Assembly (NCBI RefSeq): GCF_002954245.1
Contig: NZ_PPTG01000048.1
Location: 558,001 to 622,000, forward strand
Direction: 5' to 3'
From: Cryobacterium aureum
Lineage (GTDB): Bacteria; Actinomycetota; Actinomycetes; Actinomycetales; Microbacteriaceae
DNA: 64,000 nt
The notes below the pieces were generated by a model. That model was not told the origin of the DNA. It saw only the letters and a program-made list of their open reading frames with translations, and did no database searches. Positions 43,556 through 51,817 of this stretch are shown one piece after another. The position numbers and the translations under genes are program-made. Every line of letters begins with the position of its first letter. The first letter of the stretch is position 1.

Positions 43556-44838
43556 ACCGGTTCCTCCGTGTTGGAGACGAGGCCGAGGTGCGCACGGGTG
43601 CGCCGCATTCCGTCGGCGGAAAAGATGATGGTTTTCACGCCGGCGACGGGATCGGGCAGGGCTACGAACGCGTCGAGGGCGGTTGGGACGTCCGGTTCGA
43701 TGCGATCGACCGTGACGTCGTCGTAGGCCAACTGCAGGGCGATGTCGTGTGCCTTCAGCCCGGAGGCGATGAGCACGTGGCCGAGCCCGGAGGTGTCCAC
43801 CGGCCAGAAATACGACGGGTCCCGCACATCGGACCCGATGATCACGAGAATCTGCTCGGTACCCGGTTCGAGACTGTCGACGTTGAGCTGAAAACTCGAT
43901 GGGTTCTGCACGAGCACAAACTCGATGGTCTTGCCGCCAACGGTGACGACCTCACCGCGACCGAAAACAGCCGGCATGGCCGACAGCGCCGTGCAGGCGA
44001 TCGCCGGATCGAAGCGTTCTCCGAGGGTCGACTGGGCCGTGCTCAGCGCGGTCAGCGCGTCGACGGCGTAGTGGATGCCGCGGGCCGGCAAGCGGATGCT
44101 TTGAACGCCAGTGGCAAAGTGCACGTCGGCGTCGCGGCCGGCCACCCGGGTGAGCTGGAGCCCGGTTCCGGCCGACAGGCGAGTCGGCGCGGTGTCGGCG
44201 TAACCGAGTCCGCGTGGATACTGGGCGAGAACCTCGGCGGTCACGCCGTAGCGAGCCACCGAAACGGTAGGTTCGAGGACCTGACCGAGGTCGGCCAGGT
44301 AGCGGTCATCGGCATTGAGTACGACCGACTCCGTCGCCCGCGCGGCGATTTTCGCCAGCAGGGCGGCGACCATTTCGGAGTCATGGAACCGGTCTATCTG
44401 GTCGACCATGACGTTGGTCAGGGCGACGACCCGCGGAGTCAGTGACCCGGCGATGAACGCGCCATGTCCCTCATCCATTTCAAGCACGGCGACGTCGCCG
44501 GCGATCTTGCCGGACAGGCCGACCTGTTCCAGCAGGGCGCTGGTCAACCCCTGGCTGATGTTGGCCGTCGACTGGTTGGTGAACACGGACAGGCCGTGCG
44601 CGCGCAGAACGGCGACGAGCATCTTGGTCGTGGTCGATTTACCGCTGGATCCGGTCACGATCACGAGGCCGAGCGGAAACCCGTTCAGCGTCGCGGCCAG
44701 AAAGCCCGGGGCGATGCGGTTGACGACGACGCCGGGGATAGCTGAGCCACCGCCCGGTTTGCGCCAGCGCGCGAGTACTCGAACGATTCGACCGACCAGA
44801 ATCGCGGGGGCGTACCGAAGGGAACTCACGAACCGCAC
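43552..44838 (-). CDS. murT: MurT-like Mur ligase without zinc ribbon
   Basis: A 428-residue Mur-ligase-family protein. The ATP P-loop VTGSSGKSTTTKM is at residues about 61-73; EMDEGHG and LNADDRYLADLG belong to the central domain; the C-terminal DUF1727 domain includes VIIGSDVRDPSYFWPVD. Classical MurT carries a four-cysteine zinc ribbon in the central domain; here only one cysteine exists in the whole protein, and the segment where the ribbon should be (about residues 195-230) has none. MurT normally activates the alpha-carboxyl of D-Glu of lipid II with ATP for amidation by ammonia from GatD. The partner gatD has lost its nucleophile. The gene lies just upstream of gatD and downstream of sigA. 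Confidence 0.85.
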   Translation of the reverse strand: MRFVSSLRYAPAILVGRIVRVLARWRKPGGGSAIPGVVVNRIAPGFLAATLNGFPLGLVIVTGSSGKSTTTKMLVAVLRAHGLSVFTNQSTANISQGLTSALLEQVGLSGKIAGDVAVLEMDEGHGAFIAGSLTPRVVALTNVMVDQIDRFHDSEMVAALLAKIAARATESVVLNADDRYLADLGQVLEPTVSVARYGVTAEVLAQYPRGLGYADTAPTRLSAGTGLQLTRVAGRDADVHFATGVQSIRLPARGIHYAVDALTALSTAQSTLGERFDPAIACTALSAMPAVFGRGEVVTVGGKTIEFVLVQNPSSFQLNVDSLEPGTEQILVIIGSDVRDPSYFWPVDTSGLGHVLIASGLKAHDIALQLAYDDVTVDRIEPDVPTALDAFVALPDPVAGVKTIIFSADGMRRTRAHLGLVSNTEEPV

Positions 44839-44872
44839 AACGCAATCCGGGCGGGACCTGTCGCTGTCACGT

Positions 44873-46162
44873 TTACTCGAGGTAGTCGCGCAGGGACTGC
44901 GACCGAGACGGGTGACGAAGCTTGGCCATCGTCTTGGACTCGATCTGGCGGATGCGCTCGCGCGTAACCCCGAAGGTGTCGCCGATCTGGTCGAGCGTCT
45001 TCGGCATGCCGTCGCCCAGTCCGAAGCGCATGCGGATCACGCCCGCTTCGCGTTCGGACAGTGAGTCGAGCAGGCTCTCCAGCTGCTTCTGCAGCATGGT
45101 GAACCCCACGGCATCGGCGGGCACGACGGCTTCAGTGTCTTCGATGAGGTCACCGAATTCACTATCGCCATCTTCACCGAGCGGGGTGTGCAGGGAGATG
45201 GGCTCGCGACCGTACTTCTGAACTTCGACGACTTTTTCCGGCGTCATGTCGAGTTCGCGGCTGAGCTCTTCGGGGGTGGGCTCGCGACCGAGGTCCTGCA
45301 GCATCTGGCGCTGCACGCGGGCGAGCTTGTTGATGACCTCGACCATGTGCACGGGAATACGGATGGTGCGGGCCTGGTCGGCCATGGCCCGGGTGATGGC
45401 CTGGCGAATCCACCAGGTGGCGTAGGTGCTGAACTTGAAGCCCTTGGTGTAGTCGAATTTCTCGACGGCACGAATGAGGCCTAGGTTGCCCTCCTGGATC
45501 AGGTCGAGGAACTGCATTCCACGGCCGGTGTAGCGCTTGGCGAGCGACACGACGAGACGTAGATTGGCACCGAGGAGGTGGCTCTTGGCCCGGGCACCGT
45601 CTTTGGCAACCCACTGCAGCTCACGGCCGAGTGCGTTCTTCTTCTCGACGTCCGTCATCTCCGACAGCTTGTCTTCGGCGAACAGGCCGGCTTCGATGCG
45701 CATCGCCAGTTCGACCTCTTCGGCCGCGTTCAGCAGGGCGACCTTACCGATCTGCTTGAGGTAGTCCTTGACCGGGTCGGCCGTGGCACCGGTGATGGCG
45801 CTGGAATAGACCGGGACCTCGTCGTCATCGTCGACCAGCGAGAGTACGAGGGCGCCGCTGGGGAGTGGCTCGGTCGATGTCGTGCGCTTGGTGCTGTCCT
45901 CGTCTGACTCGTCGTCATCGGGCTCTGAACCACCGTCGACGTCGGCTTCGTCGTCTTTCTTGACGACCTTTGCCTTGGTCGCGCGCTTCTTCGGGGCCGG
46001 CTTTTCGGCGGCCAGACCGGCGGCCGCGGACTTCTTCGTCGCTGCGGCCTCCGCGGCTGCGGCCTTTGCGGCTGCGGCCTTGGTGACGGTCTTCTTGACC
46101 GGCGGTACTGCCGGAGTCGTGACGGACTCGTCGGTCACCTCGGTCTTGACAGTGGTTGCCAT
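44873..46162 (-). CDS. sigA: principal RNA polymerase sigma factor (SigA/HrdB)
   Basis: A 429-residue group 1 sigma-70. The first about 120 residues are a low-complexity Ala/Lys then acidic region typical of actinobacteria. Region 1.2 begins at [12 protein letters not shown]; region 2 has [19 protein letters not shown] and [17 protein letters not shown]; region 3 follows; region 4.2 has [23 protein letters not shown] 46162 ([10 protein letters not shown]) is chosen over ATG 46177 because AGAGGTG lies 5 bases before it. It serves housekeeping promoters, including the TAnnnT -10 boxes noted in this window. Confidence 0.95.
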   Translation of the reverse strand: MATTVKTEVTDESVTTPAVPPVKKTVTKAAAAKAAAAEAAATKKSAAAGLAAEKPAPKKRATKAKVVKKDDEADVDGGSEPDDDESDEDSTKRTTSTEPLPSGALVLSLVDDDDEVPVYSSAITGATADPVKDYLKQIGKVALLNAAEEVELAMRIEAGLFAEDKLSEMTDVEKKNALGRELQWVAKDGARAKSHLLGANLRLVVSLAKRYTGRGMQFLDLIQEGNLGLIRAVEKFDYTKGFKFSTYATWWIRQAITRAMADQARTIRIPVHMVEVINKLARVQRQMLQDLGREPTPEELSRELDMTPEKVVEVQKYGREPISLHTPLGEDGDSEFGDLIEDTEAVVPADAVGFTMLQKQLESLLDSLSEREAGVIRMRFGLGDGMPKTLDQIGDTFGVTRERIRQIESKTMAKLRHPSRSQSLRDYLE

Positions 46163-46315
46163 TCGAACACCTCTCATGCGGAGTCGTACCTGCTTCTGTG
46201 CGACCAGTGACGGTGCCAGATGCGTTTTTGGGCAGAACTTGGACCCATGTCAAGTCCCGGGATGCCCACACCACAGTGAATTTAGTGTGCCCCGGACCAG
46301 AACGGGTCCTATAAA

Positions 46316-46345
46316 TAATTATTGCACGGTTTGTCTGGACGACAA
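46316..46345 (-). promoter_or_regulatory. candidate sigA promoter
   Basis: Minus-strand TTGTCG (46340-46345), 18 bases, TAATTA (46316-46321), in an A/T-rich patch about 150 bases before the sigA start. The spacing is slightly long; the call is tentative. Confidence 0.3.
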
Positions 46346-46364
46346 GCCACGACACGTACTACGA

Positions 46365-47693
46365 TCATCCATTACGCCGTTTCCAGCCGCGTGATAGTGC
46401 AACCCAGATCGGTGCGACTTCTATTCCCTCATCGCGGGAGAGCTGACGTCTGGTTCGCCGCCGGGCATGTACGAGAAAACCGATGCCGAATCCGACGACC
46501 AGGTACTGCACCGTGAACGCCAGTCGAAATGCGTCGAGGGCATAGAGGTCGCTCGCCGCGCCCCCGGCAACGCGCCATCCGTTCTGCAGATCGAGCAGCA
46601 GCCCGATCAGGTACATCATGACGAAGCTCGCGGTGAAGCCACCAACGTTGACAACGCCGTTGGCCGAGCCCAGGCTGCGCTGAGGATTGAACGTGCGCGC
46701 GAAGTCGAAGCCGATCAGCGAGCCCGGCCCGCCGATGCCGAGCACGACCAACAACAGCACGATGGTCCAGAGCGGGGGAACGCCGGGCCAGAGCAACACG
46801 ATCGCCCAGGCGATCCCGATGCCGGTCACAATGCCGAGCACGATATTGCTGCGACGCAGCGGGTAGCGCGCTGTCAGCAGGCCGAGGATCGGCCCGAACA
46901 CGAGGCCGGCACCGACTAACACGGTGAGCATTCCGGCCGCGAATGCCGGTTCGTAGCCGAGGCCGAAGACCATGAACGGATAGCCCCAGAGCAGACTGAA
47001 GACGGTACCGGACGACTGCGTCACGTAGTGCGACCAGAATCCGAGCTGGGTGCCCGGACGCCGAAAACTGTGTCGCAGCTGGGTCAGTGCGATGCCGAGG
47101 CTGTTGGCACGTACGTGCTCGGTGACTTCTGGGGGTCGGTCCTGCACGAAAATGATGACCACGATCAGGGCGATCACGGCCACGGATGCCGCCGAGAGAA
47201 AAGCGGGTTCCCAGCCCCTCGTGTGCAGCAGCCAGGCCAAGGGAACCGCAGAGAGTACTTGGCCAAGTTGGCCGATGTTACCCATCCACTGGGACAGCAG
47301 GGGAACGAGGCGACCACTGAACCAGGAACTGATCAGGCGGATCATCGAAATGAAGATGGTCGCGTCTCCGGCACCGACCAGGATTCGACCGATGACAGCG
47401 ACCGAGATATCCGGTGCCAGCGCCAGTGTTACCTGGCCGGTGACCATGAGCGTCGTTCCCGTGATCATGAGCACTCGTGGGCCGTACCGGTCGATCAATA
47501 CCCCGACCGGAATCTGCGCGGCGGCGTAGACGATGAGTTGCACGACGGCCAGGCTCGAGAGGATGGCGGCTGAGCCGCCGAATTTCTCCGTGGCGGCCAC
47601 CCCGGCGATTCCCATCGAGGTGCGCTGGAGCACGGCCGACAGGTACGCGAACGACCCGATGATAAAGATCAAGGTGGATCGAGGCGAGTTCAC
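46365..47693 (-). CDS. MFS transporter
   Basis: A 442-residue major facilitator with 12 predicted helices. The loop 2-3 motif is GVLIDRYGPRVLMITGT and the helix 5 area reads LSQWMGNIGQLGQVLSAVPLAWLL; loop 8-9 has the equivalent GLLTARYPLRRSNIV. It resembles nitrate/nitrite- or oxalate-type MFS carriers only loosely, so the substrate is left open. TAGGTT (47701-47706) lies 7 bases before GTG 47693, suggesting a leaderless transcript. It is upstream of sigA in the same direction but with its own spacing of about 200 bases. Confidence 0.88.
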   Translation of the reverse strand: MNSPRSTLIFIIGSFAYLSAVLQRTSMGIAGVAATEKFGGSAAILSSLAVVQLIVYAAAQIPVGVLIDRYGPRVLMITGTTLMVTGQVTLALAPDISVAVIGRILVGAGDATIFISMIRLISSWFSGRLVPLLSQWMGNIGQLGQVLSAVPLAWLLHTRGWEPAFLSAASVAVIALIVVIIFVQDRPPEVTEHVRANSLGIALTQLRHSFRRPGTQLGFWSHYVTQSSGTVFSLLWGYPFMVFGLGYEPAFAAGMLTVLVGAGLVFGPILGLLTARYPLRRSNIVLGIVTGIGIAWAIVLLWPGVPPLWTIVLLLVVLGIGGPGSLIGFDFARTFNPQRSLGSANGVVNVGGFTASFVMMYLIGLLLDLQNGWRVAGGAASDLYALDAFRLAFTVQYLVVGFGIGFLVHARRRTRRQLSRDEGIEVAPIWVALSRGWKRRNG

Positions 47694-47760
47694 TCGATCT
47701 AACCTATCGCGTTCCCGACCAGCCGGTCAGGCGTGCGGTGCCAGGTGCGGCCAGCTGCGT

Positions 47761-48684
47761 CTAGTTGACGGTACCGTCATCGCGACTGCGGCGCAGAGCG
47801 AGGAAATTCTCGAGTTCGGCGGCGATTTCATCGGCTGACGGCAGCTCGCCGTCTTCGTCGGTGAGCGGTGACCGCAGCGGGCTCCCCTCCATATAAGCGT
47901 CGTACCGCTGCTCCAGGGTTCCCACCAGCTTGGCCAGCTCCGGGTTGTTCTGCACCTGGTCGTCGATGCGCGCCACGAACTCTCGATTGGCTTCGCGCAG
48001 GCGATCGGTCGGAAAGATCAGACCGGTTGATGCGCTCGTGCTTTCCAATGCGGTGAGGGCTGCGGCCGGAAATTCGGTATCACCCAGGTAGTGCGGAATG
48101 AGCAGCACGTAGCCGACCGTGGAGGCGCCGCGTTCCTGCAGGCGGTACTCCAGCAAGTGTAGAACGTTGGCCGCGACCTGCGTGTGTGGCCGCCAGACCG
48201 ATCGGTTCTCGATGAGATCGGAGCGGTTGCCGCTGACCGTGACACCGATCGGTCGGGTGTGCGGAACGGGCATCGGGATGGCGTGCACCCAGGTCGCCCC
48301 GGCAACCGTGAACCGGTCGACGAGCTGCAGCACCGCCTTGGTGAACTGCTCCCAGCGGAAGTCAGGTTCGAAGCCGGTCAAAAACAGGAACGGCTGCCCG
48401 ATCTCGTCGCGGGCCAGATACAGCTGCAACGTCGGCGGCTGGTAATCGGTGAGGTGATCCTGGTCGAAGTAGATGATCGGGCGCCGGGCCCGATAATCGA
48501 GCAGGGCATCGGTGTCGAACGACGCCACGACGGTGTGATCCAGGGTGGTCAACAGATAGTCGGTGAACTGCGCGACCGCACCACCGGCATCCGCAAAGCC
48601 GGTCAGGCCCATAATCAGGTGCAACCCCTGCGGGACGCCAGCGGCGTCGGCGGTGAGTTCGTAGAGCTCCTCGGGATCTGACAT
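47761..48684 (-). CDS. PAC2-family protein
   Basis: A 307-residue protein of the PAC2 (proteasome assembly chaperone 2-like) family, with a fold related to purine nucleoside phosphorylase. Typical segments are LIMGLTGFADAGGAVAQFTDYL at the N-terminus, FLFLTGFEPDFRWEQF, GATWVHAIPMPVPHTRPI and ALTALESTSASTGLIFPTDRL. In actinobacteria these proteins have been linked to the proteasome system, but an exact role is not set. TAGAGT (48691-48696) is 6 bases before ATG 48684, suggesting a leaderless mRNA divergent from pepA. Confidence 0.9.
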   Translation of the reverse strand: MSDPEELYELTADAAGVPQGLHLIMGLTGFADAGGAVAQFTDYLLTTLDHTVVASFDTDALLDYRARRPIIYFDQDHLTDYQPPTLQLYLARDEIGQPFLFLTGFEPDFRWEQFTKAVLQLVDRFTVAGATWVHAIPMPVPHTRPIGVTVSGNRSDLIENRSVWRPHTQVAANVLHLLEYRLQERGASTVGYVLLIPHYLGDTEFPAAALTALESTSASTGLIFPTDRLREANREFVARIDDQVQNNPELAKLVGTLEQRYDAYMEGSPLRSPLTDEDGELPSADEIAAELENFLALRRSRDDGTVN

Positions 48685-48788
48685 TCTTTAACTCTAATCC
48701 GAGGTGCCCATTTGTGCTGTGTTTGAGGGGCTTTCACCATCGTGCCCAGAGCGAACAGCCGGGTAACGGCCCCGGATAGCATCGAGGT

Positions 48789-50282
48789 ATGACTGTTCCC
48801 ACCCTGTCCCTGTCCACCGAGTCCGCGCTGGACTCCCCCGCCGACGTCCTCATCCTCGCTTCGCTGCAAACGGATGATGGGGTGCAGTTAGTCGCGGGCG
48901 TCACTCTCGGTGACGCTCTGATCGCAGCGGTGACGGCTCAGCTGTCGCTCCTAAACGCGACCGGAGCGCGTGATGAGGTCGTGCGTGTGGTGTCGACCGT
49001 CGGCACTCCGCGCAGCATCGCCGTCGTCGGGCTGGGGCGTCTGGTCAGCACCGATGCGCTTCGCCACGCGGCCGGGTCTGCCGTTCGGCAGCTGACCGGC
49101 GCGACCTCGGTAGCCTTCGCTCTGCCGCTGAGCGACGCCGATCAGGTCGAGGCCGTGCTCGAGGGCGCCGCCCTCGGTGGCTATTCGTACACGGCCTACC
49201 GCCACAGTTCGCTGGCCGCCACCAAGTTGCCGGCTCAAAAGGTCGTGGTGCACACGGAGACGTCGGCAGCATCCGCTGTGGAACGCGCCCGGGTCAGCGC
49301 CGAGGCCATACGCCTGGTCAAGGACCTGGTGAACATGCCGCCGCTCGACCTGTACCCGGCAACGCTAGCCGATCTGGCGATCGAGGCCGCCAGCGGGCTG
49401 CCGCTTGAGGTGACGGTCTGGGACGAGCAGCAGCTCGCTGCCGACGGGTTCGGCGGCATTGCCGGGGTCGGAGCCGGCTCGTCACGGCCACCGCGCCTGG
49501 TCAAACTCAGCTACACCCCGAGCAGCGCCGGCAAGCACCTCGCCCTGGTCGGCAAGGGCATCACTTTCGATACCGGCGGACTCTCCCTCAAGCCGCCGGC
49601 ATCTATGGTGGGCATGAAATACGACATGACCGGAGCCGCCACTGTTCTGGCCGTGGTGGTCGCTGCTGCCCGGCTGCAGTTGCCGGTTCGGATCACCGCG
49701 TGGATGTGCATCGCAGAGAACATGCCGTCGGGTTCGGCTATTCGACCCAACGACGTGCTGCGCATGCGCGGCGGCCGCACCGTCGAGGTGCTCAACACGG
49801 ATGCTGAGGGTCGTCTGGTACTCGCCGACGGCCTCGTCGCGGCCGGCGAAGAACACCCGGACGCAATCATCGACGTCGCGACCCTGACCGGAGCCCAGGT
49901 CGTCGCATTGGGCAACCGGTATTTTGGCGCCATGGGCGATGACGCTCTCGTGCAACACGTGCTCGCGGCCAGCGCTGCCGCCGGCGAGACAGCGTGGCCG
50001 ATGCCGTTCCCGGACGAGTTGCGTGCCACCCTCAACTCGGATGTCGCCGACATCGCCAACGCGAAAATCGGCAGCGCGGCCGGCGGAATGCTGCTCGCCG
50101 GGGTCTTTTTGCGGGAATTCATCGGAACGGATGCCGCCGGCCAGATCATTCCGTGGGCTCACCTCGACATTGCCGGACCGGCCCACCACGACGGCGCGGG
50201 CTGGGGATTCACCGCTGCCGGCCCGACCGGGGTGTCCGTTCGGGCGCTTCTTCGACTGGCCGAGGACTTTTCACGCCCGTAG
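48789..50282 (+). CDS. pepA: leucyl aminopeptidase (M17)
   Basis: A 497-residue cytosolic aminopeptidase that removes N-terminal residues from peptides. The C-terminal catalytic domain holds the two-metal site: ALVGKGITFDTGGLSLKP, MKYDMTGAA and the M17 signature NTDAEGRLVLADGL, with Lys and Arg for catalysis. The N-terminal 150 residues form the usual alpha/beta regulatory domain. TAGCAT (48777-48782) sits 6 bases before ATG 48789, so the mRNA may be leaderless. It is followed by a large stem-loop and then lpdA. Confidence 0.95.
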   Translation: MTVPTLSLSTESALDSPADVLILASLQTDDGVQLVAGVTLGDALIAAVTAQLSLLNATGARDEVVRVVSTVGTPRSIAVVGLGRLVSTDALRHAAGSAVRQLTGATSVAFALPLSDADQVEAVLEGAALGGYSYTAYRHSSLAATKLPAQKVVVHTETSAASAVERARVSAEAIRLVKDLVNMPPLDLYPATLADLAIEAASGLPLEVTVWDEQQLAADGFGGIAGVGAGSSRPPRLVKLSYTPSSAGKHLALVGKGITFDTGGLSLKPPASMVGMKYDMTGAATVLAVVVAAARLQLPVRITAWMCIAENMPSGSAIRPNDVLRMRGGRTVEVLNTDAEGRLVLADGLVAAGEEHPDAIIDVATLTGAQVVALGNRYFGAMGDDALVQHVLAASAAAGETAWPMPFPDELRATLNSDVADIANAKIGSAAGGMLLAGVFLREFIGTDAAGQIIPWAHLDIAGPAHHDGAGWGFTAAGPTGVSVRALLRLAEDFSRP

Positions 50283-50307
50283 TACAGTCGAAGGGGCAAG
50301 AAAAAGC

Positions 50308-50356
50308 TTGTCAAACCACGCGGCCGATCAGCATAATCTGTCGGCCGTCGTGACAA
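50308..50356. promoter_or_regulatory. long stem-loop upstream of lpdA
   Basis: Nested arms TTGTCA (50308-50313)/TGACAA (50351-50356), CACG (50317-50320)/CGTG (50349-50352) and CGGCCGA (50321-50327)/TCGGCCG (50341-50347) surround a 13-base A/T-rich loop. It lies 26 bases past the pepA stop and 27 before the lpdA start; no T-run follows. It may be a terminator for pepA or a leader structure for lpdA. Confidence 0.5.
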
Positions 50357-50382
50357 AGCGTAATGCGTGAGGGAGTAGCTGA

Positions 50383-51756
50383 GTGTCGGAACAGAATTTT
50401 GACATTGTCGTTCTCGGTGGCGGAAGCGGTGGATACGCAGCAGCGCTGCGTGCCGTGCAGCTGGGATTCACCGTTGGTCTGATCGAGAAGGGCAAACTCG
50501 GCGGCACCTGCCTGCACGTCGGCTGCATTCCGACCAAGGCCCTCCTGCACTCGGCTGAAGTGGCCGATGTCAGCCGTGAAGCCGCTAAATACGGCGTCAA
50601 GACCGCGTTTGAGGGCATCGATATCGCTGCCGTTACCGCGTTCCGCGAGGGCATCGTGGCGAGCAAATACAAGGGACTTCAGGGCCTGGTCAAGGCTCGC
50701 GGAATCACCGTGATCGAGGGCGAAGGACACTTGGTCTCCCCCACGACCGTTCAGGTCGGCGAAGACACGATCGTGGGCAAGAACGTCATTCTGGCCACCG
50801 GCTCGTACTCTCGTTCGCTGCCCGGCCTCGAGATCGGTGGCCGCGTCATCACGAGCGAGACCGCACTCGCCCTGGACTACGTGCCCAAGAAGGTCGCCGT
50901 GCTCGGCGGCGGCGTCATCGGCGTCGAGTTCGCGAGCGTCTGGAAGTCTTTCGGCGCCGACGTCACGATCATCGAAGCGTTGCCGCACCTCGTGCCCAAC
51001 GAAGAAGAGTCGATCTCCAAGCAGCTCGAGCGGGCGTTCCGCAAGCGCGGTATCGAGTATTCCCTCGGCATCCGCTTTCAGAGTGTCACCCAGTCCGATT
51101 CGGGCGTCGTGGTCACTCTCGAGAACGGTGCGACGGTTGAGGCCGACCTCCTGCTCGTGGCCGTGGGCCGCGGCCCGGTCACCGCAGGCCTCGGCTTCGA
51201 CCAGGTCGGCGTTACCATGGACCGCGGGTTCGTCATCACCGACGAGCGCCTTGCCACGAACATCCCCGGTGTGTACGCCGTTGGCGACATCGTTCCCGGT
51301 CTGCAGCTCGCTCACCGTGGCTTCCAGCAGGGCATCTTCGTCGCCGAAGAAATCGCCGGACTGAACCCGATCATCGTCGAAGACGTGAACATCCCCAAGG
51401 TCACCTACTGTGACCCCGAGGTTGCCTCGGTCGGGTACAGCGAAGCCAAGGCCGCCGACAAGTTCGGTGCCGATCAGATCTCCACCTACGAGTACAACCT
51501 TGGCGGGAACGGAAAGAGCTCGATTCTCGGCACTGCCGGTTCGGTCAAGTTGGTGCGGGTCAAGGACGGCCCCATCGTGGGTATCCACATGATCGGCGCC
51601 CGCGTCGGCGAGCTCATCGGCGAAGGCCAGCTCGTGGTGAACTGGGAAGCATACCCGGAGGACATCGCTCCGTTCCTGCACGCCCACCCGACGCAGAACG
51701 AAGCGATGGGTGAGGCCGTCCTGGCCCTCGCTGGCAAACCGCTTCACGCGATGTAG
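50383..51756 (+). CDS. lpdA: dihydrolipoyl dehydrogenase (E3)
   Basis: A 457-residue FAD enzyme that reoxidises the dihydrolipoyl group of 2-oxoacid dehydrogenases with NAD+. FAD-binding VVLGGGSGGYAAALRA, the redox disulphide GGTCLHVGCIPTKALL, the NAD motif VLGGGVIGVEFASVWKSFG and the C-terminal catalytic His-Glu HAHPTQNEAMGE are all present. GTG 50383 follows GGGAG at 8 bases. It is followed by the E2 gene 61 bases later, and by lipoate synthesis genes further on. Confidence 0.96.
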   Translation: MSEQNFDIVVLGGGSGGYAAALRAVQLGFTVGLIEKGKLGGTCLHVGCIPTKALLHSAEVADVSREAAKYGVKTAFEGIDIAAVTAFREGIVASKYKGLQGLVKARGITVIEGEGHLVSPTTVQVGEDTIVGKNVILATGSYSRSLPGLEIGGRVITSETALALDYVPKKVAVLGGGVIGVEFASVWKSFGADVTIIEALPHLVPNEEESISKQLERAFRKRGIEYSLGIRFQSVTQSDSGVVVTLENGATVEADLLLVAVGRGPVTAGLGFDQVGVTMDRGFVITDERLATNIPGVYAVGDIVPGLQLAHRGFQQGIFVAEEIAGLNPIIVEDVNIPKVTYCDPEVASVGYSEAKAADKFGADQISTYEYNLGGNGKSSILGTAGSVKLVRVKDGPIVGIHMIGARVGELIGEGQLVVNWEAYPEDIAPFLHAHPTQNEAMGEAVLALAGKPLHAM

Positions 51757-51817
51757 TCGGATTCCTACAATTTCATCCATTTTTAGATAAGCAAACGGTT
51801 TTGAAGGAGACAAACGC

